Assembly: GCA_038525525.1 (NCBI GenBank)
Contig: JBCBHO010000001.1
Coordinates: 620,001-684,000 of the forward strand
Direction: 5' to 3'
DNA: 64,000 nucleotides
Source: Shimia_B sp038525525
GTDB lineage: Bacteria > Pseudomonadota > Alphaproteobacteria > Rhodobacterales > Rhodobacteraceae
The notes under the pieces were generated by a model, which worked only from the letters and a program-made list of their open reading frames with translations, made no database searches and had not been told where the DNA came from. A program made the position numbers and the translations under genes. Below are positions 42,299 through 50,808 of the stretch, piece by piece (position 1 is the first letter of the stretch; every line of letters starts with the position of its first letter).

Positions 42299-42901
42299 AT
42301 GTTCTACCGCCCCGAAGACGGCCACGGCCTGCCGCATAATCCATTCAACGCCGTGGTCACGCCGCGCCCCATCGGATGGATCTCCACGCGCTACGGCGGG
42401 CAGGACAACCTCGCGCCCTATTCGTTCTTCAACGCCGTGGCCTACGTGCCGCCGCAGGTGATGTTCGCCTCGACCTCGCGCAAGGAGGACCGCGGTGACA
42501 CGAAGGACAGCGTGGCGCTTCTGCGCAAGAGCGGCGTCTTTTGCGTGAACGTCGTGGAATATGCCGCGCGCGAGGTGATGAACGCCTCCGCCGGGATGCT
42601 TTCGGCCTCGGAAGATGAATTCGCGGTGTCGGGGGCTCAAAAGACGGAATGCGAGACCATCGACTGCCCCCGCGTGGGCGCCGCGCCCGCTTCGCTCGAA
42701 TGCCGCGTGACGCGGATCGTGCGGATGGAGGGCGACAACAACTACGTCGTCTTCGGCGAGGTTACAGGCATCCACCTGCGCGACGATTGCGTCGTGGACG
42801 GCAAGTTCGACATCACCCGCTACGCCCCGCTCTCCCGCCTCGGCTACCGGGATTATACTCGTATCACGGAGGTCTTCTCCCTGAAGCGCCCAGGCGAATG
42901 A
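42299..42901 (+). CDS. Flavin reductase-like (FMN-binding split barrel) protein
   Basis: A 200-residue protein. FNAVVTPRPIGWISTR and LAPYSFFNAVAYVPPQVMFA are signatures of the flavoredoxin/flavin reductase-like group that binds FMN. YGGQDNL links the two. It probably reduces or oxidises a small substrate; the pathway is not evident from neighbours. AAGGA precedes the ATG. Confidence 0.86.
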   Translation: MFYRPEDGHGLPHNPFNAVVTPRPIGWISTRYGGQDNLAPYSFFNAVAYVPPQVMFASTSRKEDRGDTKDSVALLRKSGVFCVNVVEYAAREVMNASAGMLSASEDEFAVSGAQKTECETIDCPRVGAAPASLECRVTRIVRMEGDNNYVVFGEVTGIHLRDDCVVDGKFDITRYAPLSRLGYRDYTRITEVFSLKRPGE

Positions 42902-42944
42902 AGTAAGGGTGGCAAAGGCGTGTCGTAGCGCCTTCGCCCCGCTC

Positions 42945-44564
42945 TCAGTGCCCCCCTGCGAGGATCCCGGTGCGGACGCCGTAATCCACCGCCACCTGGT
43001 AGTCGGGATCATCGTCGCTATCGACCATGAGATGCCCGGCCGTCTTCAGAAGCTGGTGGCAGTCTCGGCTCAGATGCCTGAGCTGGATGCGTTTGCCCGA
43101 CGCTTCGTATTTCGCGGCCACGGCCTCGATCGCCTGCAGCGCGGACTGATCGGCCACGCGGCTCTCGGCGAAGTCCACGATGATCTCACCGGGGTCCCGG
43201 TCCACATCGAATAGCTCGATGAAGCCCTCTGCCGAGCCGAAGAAGAGCGGCCCCTGCACCTGGTAGACCTTCGCCCCCTCGGGCGTCCGGTAGGTCTTGG
43301 CGTGGATGCGCGTGGCGTTCTGCCAGGCATAGGCCAGCGCGCTCACGATCACGCCCACGACCACGGCGATTGCGAGGTCGGTGAGCACCGTCACCACCGT
43401 CACGAGCACGATGACGAAGGCGTCGATCCTCGGCACCTTCCGCATGATCTTGAAACTGTTCCAGGCGAAGGTGCCGATCACGACCATGAACATGACGCCC
43501 ACGAGGGCTGCGAGCGGGATCTGCTCAATGGCCGGAGACAGGAAGACGATGAACGCGAGGAGAAAGAGCGCCGCCGTGATCCCCGCGATCCGTGTCCGCG
43601 CGCCGGATTTCACGTTGATCATCGACTGCCCGATCATGGCGCAGCCGCCCATGCCGCCGAAAAAACCCGTAACGGTGTTGGCGATCCCCTGCGCGGTGCA
43701 TTCCTGGGAGGAGCCGCCGCGCGTATTCGTCATCTCGCCCACGAGGTTGAGCGTGAGCAGGCTCTCGATGAGCCCGATGGCCGCCAGGATGATGGCGTAG
43801 GGCAAGATGATCTCGAGCGTCTCGAGCGTCAGCGGCACCGCGGGGATGTGGAAGGCGGGCAATCCGCCTTCGATGGAGGCCAAATCACCCACGCGTGGCA
43901 CGTCGATCCCGAAGACGATCACGATGGCCGCCACGAGCCCGATGGCCGCCAGCGGCGCGGGCACGGCCTTCGTGAGCCGCGGCATGGCCCAGATGATGGC
44001 CATGGTCACGGCCACAAGCGCGAGCATCCAGTAGAGCGGCGCGCCCGACATCCACGTGCCCCCGCTCATGCCGTGGCCGTTGGAGACCATCGTGCCCGGC
44101 ACCTTGAACTGGCTGAGCTGAGCGAGGAAAATCACGATGGCGAGCCCGTTGACGAAGCCCAGCATCACCGGATGCGGCACGAGGCGGATGAACTTGCCCC
44201 AACGCATTATCCCCACGAAAATCTGGATGAGCCCCATTAGCACGACCGTGGCGAAGAGATACTCCACGCCGTGCGTCGCCACGAGCGAGACCATCACCAC
44301 CGCCAGCGCACCGGTGGCCCCCGAAATCATGCCCGGGCGGCCGCCGATCAGCGCCGTGATGAGGCCCACGATGAATGCCGCATAGAGCCCCACGAGCGGG
44401 TGAACGCCCGCCACAAAGGCAAAGGCCACGGCTTCCGGCACCAGCGCCAGCGCGACGGTGAGGCCTGCAAGCACCTCGATCCGAAGCCGAGAGAGGTCGT
44501 ACCCGCCGCCCTGGAAGCCGTCGAAGGCGGTGGAATTGCTCAAAGCGGCAAGGATGCGGGTCAA
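42945..44564 (-). CDS. SulP family anion transporter with STAS domain
   Basis: A 539-residue permease with 10-14 helices and a C-terminal STAS domain (about 430-520). SLC26/SulP motifs include VPEAVAFAFVAGVHPLVGLY, TGALAVVMVSL and FFGGMGGCAMIGQSMIN. It probably imports sulfate, bicarbonate or another anion with sodium or protons. Start is TTG, supported by GGAGG nine bases upstream; no ATG is nearby in frame. The 227-bp gap to mtnP has no recognised element. Confidence 0.9.
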   Translation of the reverse strand: MTRILAALSNSTAFDGFQGGGYDLSRLRIEVLAGLTVALALVPEAVAFAFVAGVHPLVGLYAAFIVGLITALIGGRPGMISGATGALAVVMVSLVATHGVEYLFATVVLMGLIQIFVGIMRWGKFIRLVPHPVMLGFVNGLAIVIFLAQLSQFKVPGTMVSNGHGMSGGTWMSGAPLYWMLALVAVTMAIIWAMPRLTKAVPAPLAAIGLVAAIVIVFGIDVPRVGDLASIEGGLPAFHIPAVPLTLETLEIILPYAIILAAIGLIESLLTLNLVGEMTNTRGGSSQECTAQGIANTVTGFFGGMGGCAMIGQSMINVKSGARTRIAGITAALFLLAFIVFLSPAIEQIPLAALVGVMFMVVIGTFAWNSFKIMRKVPRIDAFVIVLVTVVTVLTDLAIAVVVGVIVSALAYAWQNATRIHAKTYRTPEGAKVYQVQGPLFFGSAEGFIELFDVDRDPGEIIVDFAESRVADQSALQAIEAVAAKYEASGKRIQLRHLSRDCHQLLKTAGHLMVDSDDDPDYQVAVDYGVRTGILAGGH

Positions 44565-44791
44565 ATGCTCGTCCCTCCGGGGCGTCTGCGGCGCACGCCG
44601 CGTCTCATTCTTCGTAGAACCTCGGCAAATAGAGGGAATCGCCTAGGATGCACGGTATTCTTGGGCATACCGGCCTTGCGCCACGCGGGACGCTGCGCTT
44701 TTGCGCAGGGGCCCGCCGCGCGCCGGAAAATCCCAGGCGATCCAGCACCTTGCCCCTTTTCAACCCGCTGGCCTCCGCGCAGGGTGCCTCC

Positions 44792-45676
44792 ATGACCCAA
44801 AGCATGACACAAACGAAGATCGGGATCATAGGCGGCTCGGGCGTCTACCAGCTCGACGGGCTCGAGGGCGCGGCGTGGGTCCCGCAGGAAAGCGCGTGGG
44901 GCACACCTTCGGACGAGATCCTCACCGGCCGCCTCGGCGGCGTGGAGATGGCCTTCCTGCCCCGCCACGGGCGCGGGCATGTCCATTCGCCCACAACCGT
45001 GCCCTACCGCGCCAATATCGACGCGCTGAAGCGCCTCGGCGTGACCGACGTGATCTCCGTCTCCGCTTGCGGCAGCTTCCGGGAGGAGATGGCGCCCGGC
45101 GATTTCGTCGTCGTGGACCAGTTCATCGACCGCACCTCCGCGCGGGAAAAGTCCTTCTTCGGCGCGGGCTGCGTGGCCCATGTGAGCCTCGCCCACCCGA
45201 CCTGCCCGCGCCTTGGCGCGGCGGCAGCCGAGGCGGCGCGCGGCGCGGGCGTCACCGTCCACGAGGGCGGCACGTATCTGGCCATGGAGGGCCCGCAATT
45301 CTCAACCCTGGCAGAATCAAACCTCTACCGCGAGGTCTGGGGCTGCGACGTGATCGGCATGACGAACATGCCTGAAGCCAAGCTCGCCCGGGAGGCGGAG
45401 CTTTGCTACGCTTCGGTGGCCATGATCACGGACTACGATTGCTGGCACCCTGAGCACGACGCCGTGGATGTGGCGCAAGTCATCAAGACGCTGCAGGGCA
45501 ATGCCGAGAAGGCGCGAAGCCTCGTCGCCGCCCTGCCCGGCCTTCTGGGCGCCGACCGCGCGCCCTGCGAACACGGCTGCGACCGTGCGCTCGATCACGC
45601 GATCATCACCGCGCCCGAGGCCCGTGACCCAGCCGTCATGGCGCGGCTCGACGCCGTGGCGGGGCGCGTGTTGTGA
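44792..45676 (+). CDS. mtnP: S-methyl-5'-thioadenosine phosphorylase
   Basis: A 294-residue purine phosphorylase that splits methylthioadenosine to adenine and methylthioribose phosphate. IGIIGGSGVYQLDG at the start, LPRHGRGHVHSPTTVPYRAN and MEGPQFSTLAESNLYR are the family signatures; the latter with TNMPEAKLA binds the purine and phosphate. Start is ATG at 44792 with AGGG upstream; an ATG four codons on is possible. apt lies downstream and would recycle the adenine. Confidence 0.93.
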   Translation: MTQSMTQTKIGIIGGSGVYQLDGLEGAAWVPQESAWGTPSDEILTGRLGGVEMAFLPRHGRGHVHSPTTVPYRANIDALKRLGVTDVISVSACGSFREEMAPGDFVVVDQFIDRTSAREKSFFGAGCVAHVSLAHPTCPRLGAAAAEAARGAGVTVHEGGTYLAMEGPQFSTLAESNLYREVWGCDVIGMTNMPEAKLAREAELCYASVAMITDYDCWHPEHDAVDVAQVIKTLQGNAEKARSLVAALPGLLGADRAPCEHGCDRALDHAIITAPEARDPAVMARLDAVAGRVL

Positions 45677-45735
45677 CGATGCAGCGTGCCCGTCTGATGA
45701 CAAACCTGACCCAGCTGCACGGCTAAAGGGAGCTG

Positions 45736-45993
45736 ATGCCCATCGATCTCTGGTTTGCCTTCGTCCAGCAATTCATCTCTCCGGCGCAGCCCTTCGCCCC
45801 GCAGGCCGCGATCCTCATCGCCACCTTCGTCGGCCTTGCCGCTGCCAACGCGCTGGCCTATGCGCTCGCCGCCGACCTGATGCGCGCCCGCATCGCGCGG
45901 CCTAGCGTCATCCGGCGTCTAACCCAGGCGGGTGGCGCGACGCTCATCGCCATGGGCGCGCTGACGGCCACGCTGCGCCGGACACCGGGCTGA
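45736..45993 (+). CDS. C-terminal fragment of a LysE/RhtB-type exporter
   Basis: An 85-residue protein with two or three hydrophobic segments. FVQQFISPAQPFAPQAAILI followed by a helix and RRLTQAGGATLIAMGALTAT reads like the last 80 or so residues of LysE/RhtB amino-acid exporters, which are normally about 205 residues. The N-terminal 120 residues are absent and are not found in other frames upstream. A GGGAG stands before the ATG, so it may still be translated. Either a decayed gene or a reduced membrane protein. Confidence 0.6.
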   Translation: MPIDLWFAFVQQFISPAQPFAPQAAILIATFVGLAAANALAYALAADLMRARIARPSVIRRLTQAGGATLIAMGALTATLRRTPG

Positions 45994-46023
45994 CGCCCGG
46001 CAAACGCCCTTGAGGAGAGACAT

Positions 46024-46554
46024 GTGAAGACCGTCAAAGACTACATCCGCACCATCCCGGACTTCCCCCATGAGGGGATCATGTTCCGCGACGTGACCAC
46101 TCTCTTCGCTGATGCGCGCGGGTTCCGGATGGCCATCGACCAGCTGCTGCACCCCTATGCCGGCGCGGAGATCGACAAGGTCGTGGGGCTCGAGGCGCGC
46201 GGCTTCATCCTGGGAGGCGCCATTGCGCACCAGCTCTCGGTGGGGTTCGTGCCGGTGCGCAAGAAGGGCAAGCTGCCCGGGACCACGATCGAGCAATCCT
46301 ACACGCTGGAATACGGCGAGGCGGTGATGGAGCTCCATGACGACGCGCTCGAGGCCGGTGAGCGCGTGCTTCTGGTGGACGATCTGCTGGCCACGGGCGG
46401 CACGGCAGAGGCGGGCATCAAGCTCCTCGAGCGGCTCGGCGCGAAGGTTATCGGCTGCGCGTTCGTGATCGACCTGCCGGAGCTCGGCGGACGCAAAAAG
46501 CTCGAAGCGCTCGGGATGGACGTGCACGCGCTGACCGAGTTCGAAGGCGCTTAG
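46024..46554 (+). CDS. apt: Adenine phosphoribosyltransferase
   Basis: A 176-residue enzyme that makes AMP from adenine and PRPP. IRTIPDFPHEGIMFRDVTTL at the start and VLLVDDLLATGGTAEAGIKL with the PRPP loop (about residues 118-137) are diagnostic. GTG start preceded by GAGGAGA. It follows mtnP, so methylthioadenosine and adenine salvage are grouped. Confidence 0.95.
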   Translation: MKTVKDYIRTIPDFPHEGIMFRDVTTLFADARGFRMAIDQLLHPYAGAEIDKVVGLEARGFILGGAIAHQLSVGFVPVRKKGKLPGTTIEQSYTLEYGEAVMELHDDALEAGERVLLVDDLLATGGTAEAGIKLLERLGAKVIGCAFVIDLPELGGRKKLEALGMDVHALTEFEGA

Positions 46555-46651
46555 CGGCCCCGATGTTCCGCGCATAGGTGAGGCTTACGCCCCGTGCTCG
46601 CGATGCGCCTGCCCTGTGGCGGAGGCAAAACAGGCCGGTCGCCAAGGTTCG

Positions 46652-48061
46652 CTAACGCAGCATCACGCCCGGATTGAGGATGCCGTTGGGGTCGAGCGCG
46701 GCTTTCACGGCGCGCATCATGTCGAGCAGCGCAGGATCGCCATAGCGCTCCAGATCCTCCACCTTGAGCCGCCCCACGCCGTGCTCGGCCGCCACCGAAC
46801 CACCATGGGCGTGGACGAGATCGTGCACCGTCCGCTTGATCTCGGCGCGCTGGTTTTCATGGTCCGCGCGGTTTTTGCCGGGCATGGGGAAGACGTTGTA
46901 GTGCAGGTTCCCGTCGCCCACGTGACCGAAGCAGTTGATGCGAAACTGGCCGATCTTGCCGAGCGCTTCGGTGGCCCCGGGGATGAAGGCGGGGATTTCC
47001 GACAGCGGCATGGAGATGTCGTGCGACGAGACCGATCCGATGCGGCGGTTGGCCTCCGGGATGTGCTCTCGGACGGCCCAGATCTCCTGCCGCTGCTGCT
47101 CGGATTGCGCGATGACGGCGTCCTGCGTGAGCCCCGCTTGATGCGCGGTTGTGAACAGGGTTTCAAAGGCTTGCGGTGCGGAGAGGCCCTTCGGGAGTCC
47201 CAGCTCGATGAGCGCGCACCATTCCGGCGGCGTCTCGAACGGCTGGCGGATACCGGGCAGCGTCTCGGACAGGAAATCGAAGCCCTGCCGGTGGATGAGC
47301 TCGAAAGCTGAGACCGCCTCGCCCACCTGCGCGCGCGTCAAGGCCAGAAGCTTCAGCGCCGCCTCGGCCGACGGCAGCGTGAAGATCGCCGTGCCTTGCT
47401 CTGCGGCCACGGGGAAGAGCTTGAGCGAGGCCGCGGTGATGATGCCCAGCGTCCCCTCCGAGCCGATCATCAGGTTGCGCAGGTCAAAGCCCGCATTGTC
47501 TTTCCTGAGGCGCGAGAGCCCGTGCCAGATCGTGCCGTCCGCGCGCACCACTTCGAGACCGAGGCAAAGATCGCGCGCATTGCCATAGCGCAACACGCCG
47601 GTGCCGCCCGCATTGGTCGCCAGAAGCCCCCCGATCCTGGCCGAGCCCTCGGAGGCCAACGACAGTGGAAAGAGCCGGTCCACCCCGCTCGCCGCGTCCT
47701 GGACGTCCTTCAGGATCGCCCCCGCCTCGGCGACGAGCACGTTTTCATCGGCATGGACGGCGCGGATCTTCGTCATGCGTTCGAGCGTGAGAACCACCGG
47801 CGCGGGAAGGCTCTCGGCCACTTGCCCGCCGACGAGCCCCGTGCCGCCGCCATAGGGGATGACAGGCACGCGTGCTGCATTGGCCTCACGCAGGATGATC
47901 GAGACATCTTGGACACTCGCAGGCGCGAGTACGAGGCCAGCGGACCCCGCGTAGCGGCCGCGCGGCTCCTCGAAGTAGCGCGGGGCCGCCTCACGGAACG
48001 TGGTCTCCGGCAGGGCGGCGCGCAGGCAGCTTTCGAATGCGGTGTCAGCTTCGTTCAGCAT
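46652..48061 (-). CDS. FAD-linked 2-hydroxyacid dehydrogenase (GlcD/D2HGDH type)
   Basis: A 469-residue flavoprotein. The PCMH FAD-binding domain has VIPYGGGTGLVGGQV and FPLSLASEGSARIGGLLATN. The C-terminal half contains HVGDGNLHYNVFP and AAEHGVGRLKVEDL, where metal and substrate bind. It oxidises a D-2-hydroxyacid such as glycolate, D-lactate or D-2-hydroxyglutarate; single-subunit form favours the last two. It is co-oriented with the MBL-fold gene 31 bp upstream. Confidence 0.9.
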   Translation of the reverse strand: MLNEADTAFESCLRAALPETTFREAAPRYFEEPRGRYAGSAGLVLAPASVQDVSIILREANAARVPVIPYGGGTGLVGGQVAESLPAPVVLTLERMTKIRAVHADENVLVAEAGAILKDVQDAASGVDRLFPLSLASEGSARIGGLLATNAGGTGVLRYGNARDLCLGLEVVRADGTIWHGLSRLRKDNAGFDLRNLMIGSEGTLGIITAASLKLFPVAAEQGTAIFTLPSAEAALKLLALTRAQVGEAVSAFELIHRQGFDFLSETLPGIRQPFETPPEWCALIELGLPKGLSAPQAFETLFTTAHQAGLTQDAVIAQSEQQRQEIWAVREHIPEANRRIGSVSSHDISMPLSEIPAFIPGATEALGKIGQFRINCFGHVGDGNLHYNVFPMPGKNRADHENQRAEIKRTVHDLVHAHGGSVAAEHGVGRLKVEDLERYGDPALLDMMRAVKAALDPNGILNPGVMLR

Positions 48062-48092
48062 GGCGGGGGTAAAGCAGATCGTGCCGCGCGGG

Positions 48093-48926
48093 TCACTGCG
48101 GCTCCCGCAGGAATTGCGGGCGCAGGACGCGGATCGTGGGCCGGCTCGGCAAGTCGCGCAAGGACACTGTCACGCTCGTCTCCTCGCTCCGCTCGATGAC
48201 GAAATCGCCTTCCATTTCGTTGAGGAAGCGCTCGAGGTTCTGCGGTGAGAACCAGTGCATCGGCAGCACGAGCGAGGACCGCAACCGCCCCAACATCTCC
48301 TTCACCTCGCCTGTGCTCAGCGTGAAGCCCCCATCCACCGGGACCATGACCACGTCGAGCCGACCGAGGGCGGCATATTGGGCGTCGTCCGGAGCGTGGT
48401 GGAGATGCCCCACATGGCCGATGCAGAGGCCCTCCACTTCGAAGACGAAGATCGAGTTGGCGTCCTCGTCCACCTCGTCGGAGCCGAAGGCGAAAGCACC
48501 GGGCCGGGTGTCAGTGGTGACGTTGCGCACAAGCATTTCGCCCACTTCGAGCCGGTGCGCGGCGGGCCGCCCCTCCTGCCACCAGCCCTCGAGCACGTGG
48601 GGGATCGCGGGGTCCGGCAGCGCCGTCCAATGCGTGTTGTGGGCGTTGTTCATCGTGACTACGTCGGGCACGAAATCCACCACGCCGATGAAGCCGTTAT
48701 AGTCCGTCACCGCCGAGGGCCCGGAGGCCGATTGGATCAGGAACATCGAGTGATCGATGTAGGAAATCCGCACGCTGAAGGGATCGAGCGCGTCGCGGAA
48801 ATTGGCCTTCTGCACGTATTCGAGGCCCGGTGCGGCGTCAGCGATGGCGATGCAGTGGCTGGGCCGCTCGGACTGGGCAAAAGCAGGCGTCCCGAGAAGG
48901 GCGAAGAGCGGGAGAAGAAAGCGCAT
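48093..48926 (-). CDS. Exported MBL-fold metallohydrolase-like protein
   Basis: A 277-residue protein with an N-terminal signal peptide (MRFLLPLFALLGTPAFA, cleavage near 17). The body follows a metallo-beta-lactamase pattern: ISYIDHSMFLIQ, NNAHNTHWTALPDP and IGHVGHLHHAPDD, with LPMHWFSP near the end. The first metal motif is NNAHNTH instead of HxHxDH, so its metal site is altered. It would act in the periplasm; the substrate is unknown. Confidence 0.75.
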   Translation of the reverse strand: MRFLLPLFALLGTPAFAQSERPSHCIAIADAAPGLEYVQKANFRDALDPFSVRISYIDHSMFLIQSASGPSAVTDYNGFIGVVDFVPDVVTMNNAHNTHWTALPDPAIPHVLEGWWQEGRPAAHRLEVGEMLVRNVTTDTRPGAFAFGSDEVDEDANSIFVFEVEGLCIGHVGHLHHAPDDAQYAALGRLDVVMVPVDGGFTLSTGEVKEMLGRLRSSLVLPMHWFSPQNLERFLNEMEGDFVIERSEETSVTVSLRDLPSRPTIRVLRPQFLREPQ

Positions 48927-48961
48927 ACCCGAAGAATAGCGCGCCCGGCGAAGTGTCTAGG

Positions 48962-49549
48962 CTATCCCGCTTCCGTCTTGCCTCGGCGGTCGTGCCGGAG
49001 ATTGGCGTAGAGCACATGGGTCCGCCAGCGGCCGGCGATCTGCAGGTAGCTCTGGGCCACCCCCTCGTACTTGAAGCCACTCCTCTCCAGGAGCCCGCGC
49101 GAGGCCTTGTTTTCCGGAAGGCAAGCCGCCTCGATCCGGCTGAGATCGAGCTCGGTGAAGGCGAAATGCACGAGCGCCGCGATCGCCTCGGACATGTAGC
49201 CCTCCCGGGCAAAGGGCTTGCCCACCCAGTAGCCCGTCGTGCCCGCCTGGGCAGGCCCGCGCCGGATATGATCGAGCGTGATTGCCCCCACGAGCCGCTG
49301 GTCGCTCCGCCGGATCATGAAGACGGGCACCGCCGTGCCCCCGGAGATGGAGCGATTGGCCCAGTAGACGCGGTTCGTGAAGCTTTTGCGGGTGAGGTGA
49401 TCGGGCGCCCAGTGCGGCTCCCACGGTGCGAGGAATTCCCGGCTTTCCTCGCGCAGCGCGGACCAGGCGCGGTAGTCGCCATGCATGGGCGGGCGCAGCG
49501 TGAGCCGCTCGGTCTCGATCCGGACCTTGCTCGCCCGGTTGAATTTCAA
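48962..49549 (-). CDS. RimJ-type GNAT acetyltransferase
   Basis: A 195-residue acetyltransferase. IETERLTLRPPMHGDYRAWS near the N-terminus, TTGYWVGKPFAREGYMSEAI with the acetyl-CoA loop, and NKASRGLLERSGFKYEG are the RimJ/RimL pattern. It may acetylate a ribosomal or other protein N-terminus. A TTG start overlaps the peptidase stop (TTGA), placing it at the end of the cytochrome oxidase block. Confidence 0.87.
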   Translation of the reverse strand: MKFNRASKVRIETERLTLRPPMHGDYRAWSALREESREFLAPWEPHWAPDHLTRKSFTNRVYWANRSISGGTAVPVFMIRRSDQRLVGAITLDHIRRGPAQAGTTGYWVGKPFAREGYMSEAIAALVHFAFTELDLSRIEAACLPENKASRGLLERSGFKYEGVAQSYLQIAGRWRTHVLYANLRHDRRGKTEAG

Positions 49550-50808
49550 GCAGCGAGCCTTTCCTGCAAGGTCTCGAGCGAAGGTACGTTCTTCAGCGGG
49601 CCGTAGACGGCCATCGCCATCCGCTTCTCCTCGGCCATCTTTGTGGCGAAGTCGCGGATGTCGCCGGTGGTGACGCTGTCGATGGATTGGATCATCTCGT
49701 CGAGCGCGGGCACCCGGCCCCAGATGGCCATCATCCGCGCGAGGCGCTCGGCCCGGGACGAGGGGCTCTCGAGCCCCATGAGCATCCCGGCCTTCATCTG
49801 CGCACGGGCGCGTGCGACCTCGGCGGCAGTCATGTCATCGGCCGCGCGCTTCAGCTCGTCCATGGTGATCTCGGCCAGCTCTCCCAGCTGCTCGGCGCTC
49901 GTGCCGGCATAGAGCGTGGTAAGGCCGGTATCGGCATAGGCGCCCGCCTGGGCGAAGATCGTGTAGCAGAGACCGCGCTTTTCCCGCACCTCCTGGAAGA
50001 GGCGCGAGGACATGCCGCCGCCAAAGGCCGTGGAAAAGATCTGAGACGTGTAGATCGCCGGGTCGCGGTAATCCGGCCCCTCGAAGGCCAGCGTGAAATG
50101 CACCTGCTCGAGGCCCTTGTCCACGAACCGGGCACCGCCGCCAAAGCTCGCCTTCTCGATCTCGAGGGGCGCGCGGGCCTCAAGGTGACCGAAGATCTTT
50201 TCAGCCTCTCGCACGATGGCGTCATGATCCACCGCGCCCGCGGCGGCGAGGATCATCTGGCCCGGCGCGTAATGCTCGCGCACGAAGGTGCTGAGATCGG
50301 CCCGTTCGAACGCGCGCACACGTTCGGAGGGGCCGAGGATGGTGCGCCCGATGGGCTGGTTTGGATAGGCCTCCTCCTGGAGCCAGTCGAAGATCACATC
50401 GTCAGGCGTGTCGAGCGCCTGCCCGATCTCCTGCAGGATCACGCCGCGTTCCACCTCGATCTCGCGCGTGTCGAAGACCGGATTGAGCACGATGTCGGAG
50501 ATCACGTCGAGCGCCAGCGGCACATCGTTTTCCAGGACGCGGGCGTAATAGGCCGTCGTCTCCCGGCTCGTATACGCGTTGATGTAGCCGCCCACATCCT
50601 CGATGGCCTCAGCGATCTGGAGCGCCGTGCGCCGCTCGGTGCCCTTGAAGGCCATGTGCTCGAGGAAATGAGCGATACCGTTCTGCTCGGCGCGCTCATG
50701 GCGCCCGCCCGCATTCACCCAGACGCCGATGGACGCGCTCTTGAGGCCCTCCATGTGCTCGGTGACGATGCGAAAGCCGTTGGGCAGGGTGTGGGTCTCA
50801 AGGGTCAA
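49546..50808 (-). CDS. M16 family zinc metallopeptidase
   Basis: A 420-residue peptidase related to mitochondrial processing peptidase beta. The inverted zinc motif HFLEH is at 47-51 (NGIAHFLEHMAFKGT), the third ligand probably Glu in EVERGVILQEI (about 127). Two homologous halves give the usual length. It may process signal or other peptides in the cytosol. TTG start overlaps the thrC stop (TTGA). Confidence 0.92.
   Translation of the reverse strand: MTLETHTLPNGFRIVTEHMEGLKSASIGVWVNAGGRHERAEQNGIAHFLEHMAFKGTERRTALQIAEAIEDVGGYINAYTSRETTAYYARVLENDVPLALDVISDIVLNPVFDTREIEVERGVILQEIGQALDTPDDVIFDWLQEEAYPNQPIGRTILGPSERVRAFERADLSTFVREHYAPGQMILAAAGAVDHDAIVREAEKIFGHLEARAPLEIEKASFGGGARFVDKGLEQVHFTLAFEGPDYRDPAIYTSQIFSTAFGGGMSSRLFQEVREKRGLCYTIFAQAGAYADTGLTTLYAGTSAEQLGELAEITMDELKRAADDMTAAEVARARAQMKAGMLMGLESPSSRAERLARMMAIWGRVPALDEMIQSIDSVTTGDIRDFATKMAEEKRMAMAVYGPLKNVPSLETLQERLAA

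Noticed and set aside
44565..44791. A SAM- or purine-type riboswitch before mtnP
   Set aside because: I could not find conserved core motifs of known classes; only ordinary GC-rich intergenic sequence is seen.
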